From a virus: a stretch of 41,717 nt of DNA. Under the pieces are notes generated by a model. It saw only the letters and a list, made by a program, of their open reading frames with translations, searched no databases and was not told the DNA's origin. The translations under genes were made by a program, and so were the position numbers. Positions 16,101 through 23,271 of the stretch are shown here, one piece after another; within the stretch, counting starts at the first letter, position 1; the number at the start of each line of letters is the position of its first letter. Location of the stretch: positions 1 through 41,717 of the IMG/VR virus record IMGVR_UViG_3300036820_000036. One strand, given 5' to 3'.

Positions 16101-18873
16101 TGGCAACATGACCAATTGCCTTACCTACATCGCCTGGAGCGTCCTCAACTCCCTTTACAAGACCTTCAATTATATGCTTACCTAATTCCTCACCATCATG
16201 GAGAAATCCAGCAATAAATCCTTCGACTGCCTTTTCTACCTTGTCAAACTCAGAAGTAATTATATGTACTAGTGGCGCTCCGAATGCTTCCCATGCTGCA
16301 ACAAATGGAGCACTTGCATACTCAACTAAACCGACAACAGCATCTAGAGCACCCTTTCCAACTTCCTTGACACCTTCCCAGGCTTTGCTCCAGTTACCAG
16401 TTAATATCGACTCTGATACATCGAATAAACCAATTACAATATGCAGCGCTCCATCGACTATAGTCTCTAAACCATGTAGAGCATTATCAACATCGTCCTT
16501 AAGAAAACCACTTTTAATTATAATCTCATCTATTACATGTACAACCGTCTTTGCAACCGGCTCAGCCGCTTGACCAAATTCCTGAAATGCTTTTCCAGCC
16601 TTACCAGCATCCGTAGATAGATCATTTAAGAATACTCCTGCTGTTGACTCTAGTTGTTTGAAAGTTGGCTCTAATGGCTTAAAAGCATTCTCTATATCTT
16701 TCAAAGCTGAAGTAACAGTATTCTTTACCGCAGGTATCTTTAATAACATCGGAATACCTATTGCGGCTGCTGCTGCTGGAATGGCAACCTCTGGAGCAGC
16801 GAGGGCACCAATTCCTAAGCCCGCTCCCTCTACGGCCTCCGGCGCGGCTGCTGCGACCGCAGGTAAGGCTCTCTCTCCAATTGACTCGGCCTCTGGCGCT
16901 ACATCAGCGGCAACTGACTTAACACCAGCGGGGAGAATTACACCACCGGCTGAACGCTCCTCTGCGGCTGCTGTCTCTGCGTCTGCTGCTGAGGACTCAC
17001 CCTCGGCCGCTGCCTGCCCGCCTAAGCCTGAATACTTACCAGACTCCATAGTTACTACAATCGGATTAGCTATTGAACCTGGCGCAGCAAAACCTCTCAC
17101 GCCAGATATTCCCCCAACAGTTTTATCCTCAACCGTGCTTGCTGCACTGCTCACAATTGAAGATTTACCATGAGAGAATAATCCCGTTACTGCACCACCA
17201 GCCTTTAATAGATTGCCAGTGATTTTTAATACAGGACCAATGACTGCACCAAAAGCCAATACTGCAATCATTGAATCTTTTACAGGACCAGGAAGGCTAT
17301 CAAAACCTTTAGCTAGAGAATCTATATCTTGTATGAATTTATTGAAGATAGGTAGAGCTTGCATCTCTACATCACCAATAGTTACGCCGATTCCCTCTAG
17401 TGCAGCTTTTGAATGGTCAAGAAGGGATTGAGAGGAAGACTCCCATTTTCTTTCCCCTTCTTCCATTTTTTTAACAGACTGAAGATTATCTGGAATACGC
17501 TTATAACCTTCTTCAACTTTTTTCAAATTCTGGTATAGAGGAAGAAGGCCACCAGCACCAGACCTAGCACCACCACCAATAGCTATAAGTAAGTTTTTCT
17601 GTTCTATAGCTGAAAGATTAGAAGAATCAAGATGCTTCTTAAGGTCTTGTAGCATCACATTAAGACCATTGGGCTTAGTTAAATCTTCAGCAAGAGAGGA
17701 CTGCGTAAGCCCAATAGCTTCCATCCGTTCTTTAACTTCTTTAGATGGAGCATCTAATTTAATAAACATCTGCCGCAAACCCGTTGCGGCTTTTGTTGCA
17801 GGTATACCGGATGCTGTAAGAACATCCATCCCAACACCTGCATCTCTCAAACCAAGCCCAACAGACTTAGCGGTCGGGAGAATTGTTCCCAATACGCCTA
17901 CAAGTTCTTCCATGTGCAAATCGCCCGCGCCGACAATCTCATTAAGAGTTGCCATCTGGTCACGAGCAGATGAAGCAGGCAAGTTAAGCGCGTGGAGTGA
18001 ATTAGCTAATGCTTTTGCAGTAGAATCAAAGTTTGATCCACCAATGTTCGCGCCAATTGCTGCCTGTTTAATAACATTCATTGCCTCAGATGCAGGAATA
18101 CCAACAGAGGCAACGTGATATAAACCTTCAGCTAATTCATGCGGTGTTCTAGCTAATTCAGGTGCAGCGCGTTCGACCTCTTTATATAGCTTCTTAACAG
18201 ATGCTTCCGAATAACCGGCCTGAGTTTGCAGCGAAGTCATTGCTTGCTGAAATTTAACTCCTAGATATAAGCTGCCAGCACCGATAGCCAGAATCGGTAC
18301 AGATAAAGCAGATAACTTTGAACCTAACTCAGAAGTTTTCTTTCCTGAATCAGTTAACTTATCTGAAAAAGATTTAGTAGAATTTGATCCTCTTATATTC
18401 GCAGCGGCAACTACTCCCATAGCTGCATCTTGCGCTGCACCTATTTTTGCCGAAGATGCAACTGCTGAATCTGTAGCAGCTTTAACTGACGTAGCTTGTC
18501 TGTCTGAAGCTACTGCTACATCATCGGCAGTTGCATTTGCAGCCGCAGAGACTTTTTTATATGAATTTATTTGTGAATCAAATGCAGTATTAATAGACTC
18601 TGAACTAGAAACAATTGAATCTGTTTGTTTTCCTACAGAGGCTACTATACTGCTAGAATAAGAACCTACTGAATCTGCAACCTTCTTATGAGAAGCAGCT
18701 AAATCAGCATTTGAATCTATTATTTTCTTATTTAAATCAAGTGCTGTTTTAGCTACATTGCCAATCGTGTCCTCATATTTACGCAAAGAAGCAATGGCAC
18801 TATCAAGAGCCTTATCTAAATCGGCCGATGAACCATCAACTATTACTGATATAGTTCTTGCAGTAGCACCCAT
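13168..18873 (-). CDS. Tape measure protein with two wall-hydrolase domains
   Basis: 1,901 residues, setting tail length. Order: Ala/Ser-rich helical N-terminus (1 to about 190); tape-measure core (about 205 to 480, with FQQAMTSLQTQAGYSEAS and the GANIGGS region); hydrophobic stretches near 530 and 690 to 715; an M15-type peptidase domain (about 1,105 to 1,195: GYRSPSHS, H-T-E-G-K-A-A-D, then N-H-V-Q-L, giving the metal ligands); a transglycosylase-like domain (about 1,280 to 1,365: LWQRESGWN with the likely catalytic Glu, QIEWGLNYIKGRYG, GWYNQGG); and a C-terminal coiled coil. Both domains would open peptidoglycan during DNA entry. The transglycosylase type is common in actinobacterial phages. 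Confidence 0.92.
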   Translation of the reverse strand: MGATARTISVIVDGSSADLDKALDSAIASLRKYEDTIGNVAKTALDLNKKIIDSNADLAASHKKVADSVGSYSSSIVASVGKQTDSIVSSSESINTAFDSQINSYKKVSAAANATADDVAVASDRQATSVKAATDSAVASSAKIGAAQDAAMGVVAAANIRGSNSTKSFSDKLTDSGKKTSELGSKLSALSVPILAIGAGSLYLGVKFQQAMTSLQTQAGYSEASVKKLYKEVERAAPELARTPHELAEGLYHVASVGIPASEAMNVIKQAAIGANIGGSNFDSTAKALANSLHALNLPASSARDQMATLNEIVGAGDLHMEELVGVLGTILPTAKSVGLGLRDAGVGMDVLTASGIPATKAATGLRQMFIKLDAPSKEVKERMEAIGLTQSSLAEDLTKPNGLNVMLQDLKKHLDSSNLSAIEQKNLLIAIGGGARSGAGGLLPLYQNLKKVEEGYKRIPDNLQSVKKMEEGERKWESSSQSLLDHSKAALEGIGVTIGDVEMQALPIFNKFIQDIDSLAKGFDSLPGPVKDSMIAVLAFGAVIGPVLKITGNLLKAGGAVTGLFSHGKSSIVSSAASTVEDKTVGGISGVRGFAAPGSIANPIVVTMESGKYSGLGGQAAAEGESSAADAETAAAEERSAGGVILPAGVKSVAADVAPEAESIGERALPAVAAAAPEAVEGAGLGIGALAAPEVAIPAAAAAIGIPMLLKIPAVKNTVTSALKDIENAFKPLEPTFKQLESTAGVFLNDLSTDAGKAGKAFQEFGQAAEPVAKTVVHVIDEIIIKSGFLKDDVDNALHGLETIVDGALHIVIGLFDVSESILTGNWSKAWEGVKEVGKGALDAVVGLVEYASAPFVAAWEAFGAPLVHIITSEFDKVEKAVEGFIAGFLHDGEELGKHIIEGLVKGVEDAPGDVGKAIGHVAKGALDTVGEVLGIGSPSKEMQILGEFTIQGFVNGLHNSKLAESVSKIFTESLKTAQSSVKDGIESINKELNVEIKSLGSSSVVSTKKVGAKGHAGGGLIQLGKQGERGLDSIPLNAGGVPILAAPGEQIAVLNSHQQDFLNHRLADVGGIPGMFNKINTPHHMASGGFVPQPGTNFSYGYEPKIVADLKKLSAEIKKTIYGISGYRSPSHSVAVGGFSNDPHTEGKAADIGAGAPTLASMLSVSESQLRAVGLYRPFYPPDSAEANHVQLIGVPFGNSSGLPGGTGSGTGSLSSVIEKLSSPGINGSGAMKNIAQAALKKVIEAANNKLSSSSFSGISGGGSNSQNESLGRKMMEADGISASQWPYLQKLWQRESGWNQFAKNPSSPAYGIPQDDSGEHPYGTNPKEQIEWGLNYIKGRYGTPSAAWAHELSAGWYNQGGIVNAARGYNHYIPNSHSTQKVNKGKVNTPKVKAGQKAKDLQSLVHGIGKIPDTENVGRITAFEPTQKKLEALRSLLSKIVGEPNDTFLLPQNITELAPTLAPNESFSAFTPIAHALFTNQNAITANGESSNLSYQKELINYFGELPENHLLTSSDVALLKGAGVSAFSSGLVKPYASVYPPVENTISQQVQSSEELLKVEEDEVKKWHKAYREYTKRQAQVLKHAKAEYKRYENIKAQIQKLTTGSLKEKVHNAENKTYQQQLKSDAETSERAIEENLIGEQGLMSRDQDRNLINQYKNEKLQIASYIKSLDKPLSGTGAAKVALRKNDLNLELTPIEESLSVLTGSKTSIGKGGKYGEYERYRNTLESGITKMNGEVFSLKSSTIPGFAIELATQRSEDENAHIKPAPSLVGAETNTALETVQKEEIEQLGKSLILSQEQFSTIKNFQASIPHFEKGGPVLNDGPIFAHSGEYVVPKGGALTSTSSPNVSLNVQHHFHGAVGALIDLVDSRIAHPDNVKIISQQVSRRTGNIPGYR

Positions 18874-18876
18874 TAT

Positions 18877-19526
18877 TTATCTTCTTTGTTCTTCATCTCT
18901 TTCGCGTCTGGCATTGGCCCACCAAGAATCATTCTCTACACCAGCCCAGCTATCGGGGGAAGTGGTCTTAACCTCGTTTTGCTTATTCATTGCCTTAATA
19001 TAAGACTGAAACTCTTTCCAGCCCATTATCGGCTGCCCTTTATCTGCGCGCCTTTCCCGCCAGAAATTCGGACCCCACCCGTAATGTTTGCAGAGAATAG
19101 AAACTAAATAAGGAAACTCTATTGTGTCACTGGCTCTGGACTTGTTTCCGTATTCGAGTTCCCAGGGTCGAGGGTGACTTGAGTTAAAGGGGCCTGCTCT
19201 TTATTCTCCTCATCTTTATTTTCAAATAATTCAGGATTATAAATCCTTGCTACAAGCTGTAGTAACTGAGGAACAGTAAGAGGTAACTCTGTAATATCTG
19301 GGTGATTAATCTGGAATAACTCTAGGGCTTCATTATAAAGATACTCAACTATATCTTCATCTTTTTTATTCTCGTCGCTCTCTTCTTCACGTTTCTTTTG
19401 AACTTGCTTCATACGCAAATAGAAGGGAACGGGAATCTGTGCTGGTAATGTGTAAATCTTTCCGCCGAGCTGCACTTTTTTTGGATCACCTAAAAGGTCA
19501 TCTATGTTAATAATTTCGATTGACAT
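18877..19526 (-). CDS. Tail assembly chaperone, -1 frameshift extended form
   Basis: Predicted 216-residue product made when ribosomes slip back one base at the heptamer at 19,185 to 19,191. The downstream frame stays open from there to a TAA four bases before the tape measure start. It encodes DTIEFPYLVSILCKHYGWGP, with the Y-G-W near the N-terminal side that is common in lambda gpGT-type extensions, and has no start codon or ribosome site of its own. The long form would coat the tape measure and recruit tail tube subunits, as in lambda. Confidence 0.75.
19119..19526 (-). CDS. Tail assembly chaperone, short form, 135 aa
   Basis: Product starts MSIEIINIDDLLGDPKKVQL. The frame could begin five codons earlier at a GTG, but that GTG lies inside the GGATAATCA element that sits just before starts elsewhere, so ATG 19,526 is preferred. 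Acidic, with a helical core (PFYLRMKQVQKKREEESDEN) and a low-complexity C-terminus in which the frameshift site lies. Position directly ahead of the tape measure and the dual-frame arrangement identify it as the lambda gpG equivalent. Confidence 0.8.
   Translation of the reverse strand: MSIEIINIDDLLGDPKKVQLGGKIYTLPAQIPVPFYLRMKQVQKKREEESDENKKDEDIVEYLYNEALELFQINHPDITELPLTVPQLLQLVARIYNPELFENKDEENKEQAPLTQVTLDPGNSNTETSPEPVTQ
19185..19191 (-). other. Programmed -1 frameshift slippery site
   Basis: Reading leftward, the sequence is C CCT TTA in the chaperone frame, an exact X XXY YYZ heptamer (CCCTTTA). Slipping gives CCC TTT and enters the open frame that reaches 18,877. A short pairable stretch (TCGA...TCGA) follows, but no strong pseudoknot was evident. 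Confidence 0.7.
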
Positions 19527-19530
19527 ACAC

Positions 19531-19539
19531 TGATTATCC
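19531..19539 (-). promoter_or_regulatory. GGATAATCA junction element, copy 2
   Basis: Ends four bases before the preferred ATG of the tail chaperone. Preceded by GGGT and by the palindrome at 19,545 to 19,564, the same order as at copy 6. Confidence 0.6.
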
Positions 19540-19544
19540 ACCCA

Positions 19545-19564
19545 TTTTCAGAAATTTACGAAAA
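19545..19564. promoter_or_regulatory. GAAATTT palindrome, site 1
   Basis: Inverted repeat TTTTC..AAATTT..GAAAA with 16 of 20 positions symmetric. It lies in a 62-base gap between the 19,589 gene and the tail chaperone, next to a GGATAATCA element. Similar sequences occur at 26,999 and 39,344. Candidate operator or promoter part. Confidence 0.45.
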
Positions 19565-19588
19565 CGGGCCTCTGGTCAAACGGCGTGT

Positions 19589-19906
19589 CTACTTGGCTTC
19601 CAACTTGTATTCTCCCAAGGTCTGATTGCATTTCTGAGCAATAATAATCAGAGGTTGGAATGTTTGTTTAGCAGTTGGAAAACGAGAAATAATTTCATTT
19701 ACCTTATCCTCGTATTCGCAAAGTTCCTGTTTACTAGATACCCGTGTTTCTGTAATTCTAGAATTGCTATTTGTGTAATCTATAAGTAACCATACTATGC
19801 CAGCGCTTACGACCAGCAACAGAGAAAACAATATAATTGCTATTGCTAAATAATTCTGCGCTGCTCGTCTTGCGACGCCGCTAGTATTCGATTCGTCTTG
19901 TCCCAC
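19589..19906 (-). CDS. Membrane protein with periplasm-facing helix, 105 aa
   Basis: GTG start with AGGAG ten bases ahead. Residues about 20 to 42 (LAIAIILFSLLLVVSAGIVW) form one membrane segment, followed by a charged helical domain with two Cys. This N-in, single-span architecture resembles phage holin-type or spanin-like small membrane proteins, but no family is certain. It sits between the major tail gene and the chaperones, next to another one-span protein, so the pair may be a two-part holin system. Confidence 0.6.
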   Translation of the reverse strand: MGQDESNTSGVARRAAQNYLAIAIILFSLLLVVSAGIVWLLIDYTNSNSRITETRVSSKQELCEYEDKVNEIISRFPTAKQTFQPLIIIAQKCNQTLGEYKLEAK

Positions 19907-19932
19907 TTTAGTTATCTCCTAACTTAGTGGTT

Positions 19933-19941
19933 TGATTATCC
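19933..19941 (-). promoter_or_regulatory. GGATAATCA junction element, copy 3
   Basis: Contains the TAA stop of the 19,936 gene and lies 26 bases before the GTG of the 19,589 gene, which has its own ribosome site. Here the element is not at ribosome-site distance. Confidence 0.5.
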
Positions 19942-20262
19942 ATGAGCGAAATGTACTATAAACTCGATTATCGCTAACCCGACACCTATTATAGTTGCAG
20001 ACGCTCCTAGAGAAGCAATAAAGATTGTTTTTGTAGTAACAGATTTATCTTTATCATCTTTAGAAATATCATTTCTAATTTTAGTCTCAGTAGCCAGATT
20101 ATCTAATTTATCAGAAACTTTATCAAGTTTGTCTATTACTTTATCGAATCTACTATTATCTTGTTTCTCATGATCAGAGAAGCTAGATTTAAGATTCTCT
20201 AGATTAGCTTGCTCGCGGCCCTTACGTTCAGCCGCAATTAATTCTTGTTCACTGATTGACAT
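19936..20262 (-). CDS. XhlA-like coiled-coil membrane protein, 108 aa
   Basis: A long coiled coil (residues about 5 to 75; FDKVIDKLDKVSDKLDNLA shows the heptads) followed by one C-terminal membrane segment (FIASLGASATIIGVGLAIIEF). That layout matches the haemolysin XhlA family, membrane-associated proteins that assist holin and lysin in PBSX-type cassettes. No Shine-Dalgarno precedes the ATG. A 12-codon frame (20,249 to 20,287) overlaps its start and could couple translation. Confidence 0.65.
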   Translation of the reverse strand: MSISEQELIAAERKGREQANLENLKSSFSDHEKQDNSRFDKVIDKLDKVSDKLDNLATETKIRNDISKDDKDKSVTTKTIFIASLGASATIIGVGLAIIEFIVHFAHG

Positions 20263-20356
20263 ATTGGAGTCGCTTAGGTGATTGCATTTCTATTGTTCTC
20301 TCTCCTTGAATAATGTAATCACGCTTGCGCTCGCCTTAGCGTCAGTTTTTCCAAAT

Positions 20357-20388
20357 AAAAAGGCACCTAAATCAATAGATGCCTTTTT
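20357..20388 (-). terminator. Terminator after major tail protein gene
   Basis: AAAAAGGCA with TGCCTTTTT around a loop that can add three more pairs (CTA/TAG). Symmetric A and T tracts make it usable in both directions, but it lies 43 bases after the stop of the leftward major tail gene, so its role is probably to end or attenuate that transcript. Confidence 0.8.
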
Positions 20389-20430
20389 ACCATTACTTAT
20401 TTTGGGATATTACTTCATCCCTAATCTTGC

Positions 20431-21483
20431 TTAGGTAGACGGTTCTGTATACGCTTTGGTAGCGCCAGTAATTAAACCAGCCCAAACGGATTTAGTCGCA
20501 TTGGCAATCGTGAATGCGGTAAAGTCCATATACATTGTTTTACCATCTGGATCAAGTTTGTTAACTTTCGCATTACCGATAACAGTATACGGGCAGTTAA
20601 TAAAAGCACTGATTGACCCACCCTGCGACTGTTGACCAGAATAGAAGCCAAAAGCTCCAGTAGGAACAGTGATCGGAACCTGAGTACCACCGCCATAGTG
20701 AATCGCATTCCACGCTTCAGTATTCACATACTTGATAGTACCGTCAAGATTGAAGTCTACAGTATTCCAAACAATATCCTCACGGAATAGAGATAAAGTT
20801 CTAATAGCATCATCCAAGCCATTTTTAATACCTAATGACCATTTGGTGATTTGGTTAGAAGTTCCAACCCCGCCACCAGTAGATGCGCTCCACGACCAGA
20901 AAGCAGAACCACCAGGAACCATGAAAGGTTCGCCTGACTCACGAGTAATAGTCGCAGAAGCTCCAGCGCCTACAAGAACTTGAGGAGTACCGCCAGTGAT
21001 AAAGCTACCACTGATTTTCAAAGGATGTTCGTGTTCACCCTCTATTTTAACTTCAGACCAAACACCGTTAGTAACTTGTTCGACCTCTTCCGCCCATTGC
21101 TGTTTAAATGTCAAATAGGGAAGAGTTGCAGAACCAGAAGAAATAAAGTGATAATGCAAACCTTGAGAAGCGCCAGTAGTGGCAGCCGAGATTTGCGAGG
21201 GAACATCGGTCCCGAGAGAAGTAGTCAGAACTCGGCCCAAACCATCCGGCCACGCATATGTCATCATTGAACCATCTGCTGTAACTTGAGTTTTATAAAC
21301 TAACCCAAGTTCCTTGCCTGATCCACCGATTCTCTCATTAGAGGTTTTTGATTCAGTCTCGAAACCAGTTCCATTTAAATGTTTCGTGAAATAGAAAGTA
21401 GTACCTTCTACATCCTTTTTTTCCTGAACAGCCCAAGCAAAATAGTTGGTAATTTCAGAAGTTGAATGACCAGGAAGACTCAT
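20431..21483 (-). CDS. Major tail (tube) protein candidate, 350 aa
   Basis: A 350-residue beta-rich protein starting MSLPGHSTSEITNYFAWAV. It follows the tail terminator in gene order, precedes the chaperone and tape measure genes, and is followed by its own terminator, as expected for an abundant virion protein. A Gly/Ser/Thr-rich central part (PGGSAFWSWSASTGGGVGT) may be a surface-exposed Ig-like insertion. No direct motif proves the tube role; the assignment rests on order, size and composition. Its ATG overlaps the preceding TAA. Confidence 0.7.
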   Translation of the reverse strand: MSLPGHSTSEITNYFAWAVQEKKDVEGTTFYFTKHLNGTGFETESKTSNERIGGSGKELGLVYKTQVTADGSMMTYAWPDGLGRVLTTSLGTDVPSQISAATTGASQGLHYHFISSGSATLPYLTFKQQWAEEVEQVTNGVWSEVKIEGEHEHPLKISGSFITGGTPQVLVGAGASATITRESGEPFMVPGGSAFWSWSASTGGGVGTSNQITKWSLGIKNGLDDAIRTLSLFREDIVWNTVDFNLDGTIKYVNTEAWNAIHYGGGTQVPITVPTGAFGFYSGQQSQGGSISAFINCPYTVIGNAKVNKLDPDGKTMYMDFTAFTIANATKSVWAGLITGATKAYTEPST

Positions 21484-21731
21484 TATTTACTTTCTACTTT
21501 GGAAGTATCAGAATCAGATTTAGGTTCCTGCACTGGCGTAGGCGGGACGGGAGCGACAGGGACGGGGGGAATAGTAGTCACCTGTGCAGGCTCATCTAGG
21601 ATTTCCCAGTGGCCCGATTTTTCCGCTGAGACTCTAGGCGTCTCCATGATGTGACCGTAAGGGAATGTTATCCCTCCGATTTGAAAATCAAATGGCCCTA
21701 TCCAACGGGCTCTAACTAGTGTATCGCTCAT
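21483..21731 (-). CDS. Hypothetical protein with Pro/Val-rich tail, 82 aa
   Basis: A compact first half (ARWIGPFDFQIGGITFPYGH) followed by an extended Pro/Val/Thr-rich stretch (TTIPPVPVAPVPPTPV) and a charged end. Small proteins with this type of N-terminus are common between connector and tube genes in siphoviruses, though I cannot name the family. Good ribosome site AGGAG; a GGATAATCA element ends nine bases before the ATG. Confidence 0.65.
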   Translation of the reverse strand: MSDTLVRARWIGPFDFQIGGITFPYGHIMETPRVSAEKSGHWEILDEPAQVTTIPPVPVAPVPPTPVQEPKSDSDTSKVESK

Positions 21732-21740
21732 CTCACTCCT

Positions 21741-21749
21741 TGATTATCC
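21741..21749 (-). promoter_or_regulatory. GGATAATCA junction element, copy 4
   Basis: Lies after the stop of the 21,752 gene and nine bases before the ATG of the 21,483 gene. A Shine-Dalgarno (AGGAG) follows it directly, so here it cannot be a substitute ribosome site. Confidence 0.55.
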
Positions 21750-21751
21750 GC

Positions 21752-22312
21752 TCAGATTTCGTTTCTCGTGAACTCTACGTGTAAACCTGCCCACGAGGTA
21801 TATGAAGTTGGAGGTTCGCCTAAACTTTCAGGATCAGCCTCACCTAGTAATGGTCCCGGTTCGGTATTTTTAAAAGCTGTATACCAAACTCCAGCCTTTG
21901 TTTTTAATATCGATTGTTCTCCAAAAGCAGGTTTTTCTCTATCTCTCTGGATAGTTAATTGAACTGCTCTACGATATCTTCTGAGCATTCTATTAAGAGT
22001 ATAATGATCTGAGTTAGTAGCAATAATCATAATTGCTAAACCATTAATTCCTTCTAGCATAAACTCAGTATCTTTTTCATATCGAGTAGGAAACTCGCCA
22101 ACACCGAATATTGGCTGTCCACCCTCAAGAATAGATTTAATTGGAATGTAATGAACTATCTGCGCAGGCGCTTCTAATTCTAATCCATCTTCATATAACT
22201 TTTCAACTGTTTCAACTGCTTCAGGTAATTGTTCCTTAAGCATTTCAACTAAAGTATTTATAATTATTTCATTGCCTTCAAAGGCAGTTGTATTAAATGG
22301 AGTGATCGTCAC
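21752..22312 (-). CDS. Tail terminator candidate, 186 aa
   Basis: GTG start overlapping the preceding TGA (GTGA). The product (IIINTLVEMLKEQLPEAVET, then YTLNRMLRRYRRAVQLTIQ, and a C-terminal LHVEFTR strand) matches the alpha/beta layout of tail terminator or tail completion proteins that cap the tube. Its place between the gpG/S-like morphogenesis gene and the tail tube gene supports this. No sequence family can be named with certainty. Confidence 0.6.
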   Translation of the reverse strand: MTITPFNTTAFEGNEIIINTLVEMLKEQLPEAVETVEKLYEDGLELEAPAQIVHYIPIKSILEGGQPIFGVGEFPTRYEKDTEFMLEGINGLAIMIIATNSDHYTLNRMLRRYRRAVQLTIQRDREKPAFGEQSILKTKAGVWYTAFKNTEPGPLLGEADPESLGEPPTSYTSWAGLHVEFTRNEI

Positions 22313-22821
22313 AATCCGACTCTCTCAATCCAGCTATTAACCCATCCAACAAATATATCTTGCCATTCATCTATCAAAGATACAGGGGTAACTACAGGTG
22401 GCCTAGCAGGCATTGTATCTGTACCAGTTTGTTGATATCCTGCTACCTCACTTTGAGGACTATAAATCATTTTATTACCAATAACTTTTACAGATGCAGG
22501 ATCGAATAATTCTCTCCTCATCTTTCCAGATACAGTATATGTTTGCGGCCTAGTTAACCATTTCTCGCCTGTTCTAACTATTCCTACAAGCATCTTATCG
22601 CTGCCGTGCTGTATCTTCCAATCATCATACTTTTCAGATAATTCTTGATAAGGTTTTAAACCATATGCTCCATCTGATTCAATTTGTTTCTCTACTGCTG
22701 AAAGCATACTAAGACTAACCATAGACAATGGAGTGTTCATATCTCTTAATCCATCAGACAATTGTTCAAAAGCAACATAATCAACTGAACCATCTTGCTT
22801 TATTTCAACAGGAAATAACAA
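22309..22821 (-). CDS. Virion morphogenesis protein (Mu gpG / P2 gpS type)
   Basis: A 170-residue protein from a TTG start directly after the adaptor stop. It carries the family signs: a helical N-terminus, LKPYQELSEKYDDWK, VSGKMRRELF, and the MPARPPV element near the C-terminus that corresponds to the conserved P-x-R-P of tail completion proteins. It acts at the head-tail junction or in tail completion. Mu gpG-type assignment agrees with the Mu-like portal, MuF and protease in the same cluster. No ATG lies early enough to replace the TTG. Confidence 0.7.
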   Translation of the reverse strand: MLFPVEIKQDGSVDYVAFEQLSDGLRDMNTPLSMVSLSMLSAVEKQIESDGAYGLKPYQELSEKYDDWKIQHGSDKMLVGIVRTGEKWLTRPQTYTVSGKMRRELFDPASVKVIGNKMIYSPQSEVAGYQQTGTDTMPARPPVVTPVSLIDEWQDIFVGWVNSWIERVGL

Positions 22822-23256
22822 TTAAGATTCCATAAATCTACTGAAATAAGGTTCATTACCTTTAGCTGTAGTCGGAGGTCTGGATACACCAGGACCACGC
22901 GGCTTAGTTCTTTCAATTTCTTTTGGAATACCTAATATAACTTGTGCAGTTTCAAGCATTTTTAAACTTGCATTATAAGCTGCTCTAGCTTCTTTCTTGC
23001 TAGTGCTAGATGGCGCTGACTCCTCCATGAGAGCCCAAGCACCATTAGCATTAGCCGCAGTAAGAAATCTCCACGCAATACTAGCACCTTCAGTTGGAAT
23101 AGGTAAAGAATATCCCTTTTGTTCAAGAATACCATCTATTTCAGATTGTGATTGTTCTAAGAAATCAATTACATCTGGAACTGAAGGATTTGGATATACG
23201 CCTAATTTTCTAGACCTATTCCTAGCTTCTACGTTGGATACGGTTGCATAACCCAT
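22822..23256 (-). CDS. Head-tail adaptor protein, 144 aa
   Basis: A mainly helical 144-residue protein (VEARNRSRKLGVYPNPSVPD, DFLEQSQSEIDGILEQKGY, then two long helices) with the layout of HK97 gp6-like head completion proteins, which form a ring under the portal. It is the first structural gene after the glycosyltransferase cassette; related phages usually have it soon after the capsid gene. A GGATAATCA element ends six bases before the ATG. Confidence 0.7.
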   Translation of the reverse strand: MGYATVSNVEARNRSRKLGVYPNPSVPDVIDFLEQSQSEIDGILEQKGYSLPIPTEGASIAWRFLTAANANGAWALMEESAPSSTSKKEARAAYNASLKMLETAQVILGIPKEIERTKPRGPGVSRPPTTAKGNEPYFSRFMES

Positions 23257-23262
23257 ATCTAC

Positions 23263-23271
23263 TGATTATCC
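23263..23271 (-). promoter_or_regulatory. GGATAATCA junction element, copy 5
   Basis: Contains the TAA stop of the 23,266 gene and ends six bases before the ATG of the adaptor gene. No separate Shine-Dalgarno sequence is present. Confidence 0.6.

Noticed and set aside
16658-17173. Rightward 171-codon frame inside the tape measure gene
   Set aside because: Ala/Pro-rich product arising from the opposite strand of Ala/Ser-rich coding sequence; isolated and without a start signal.
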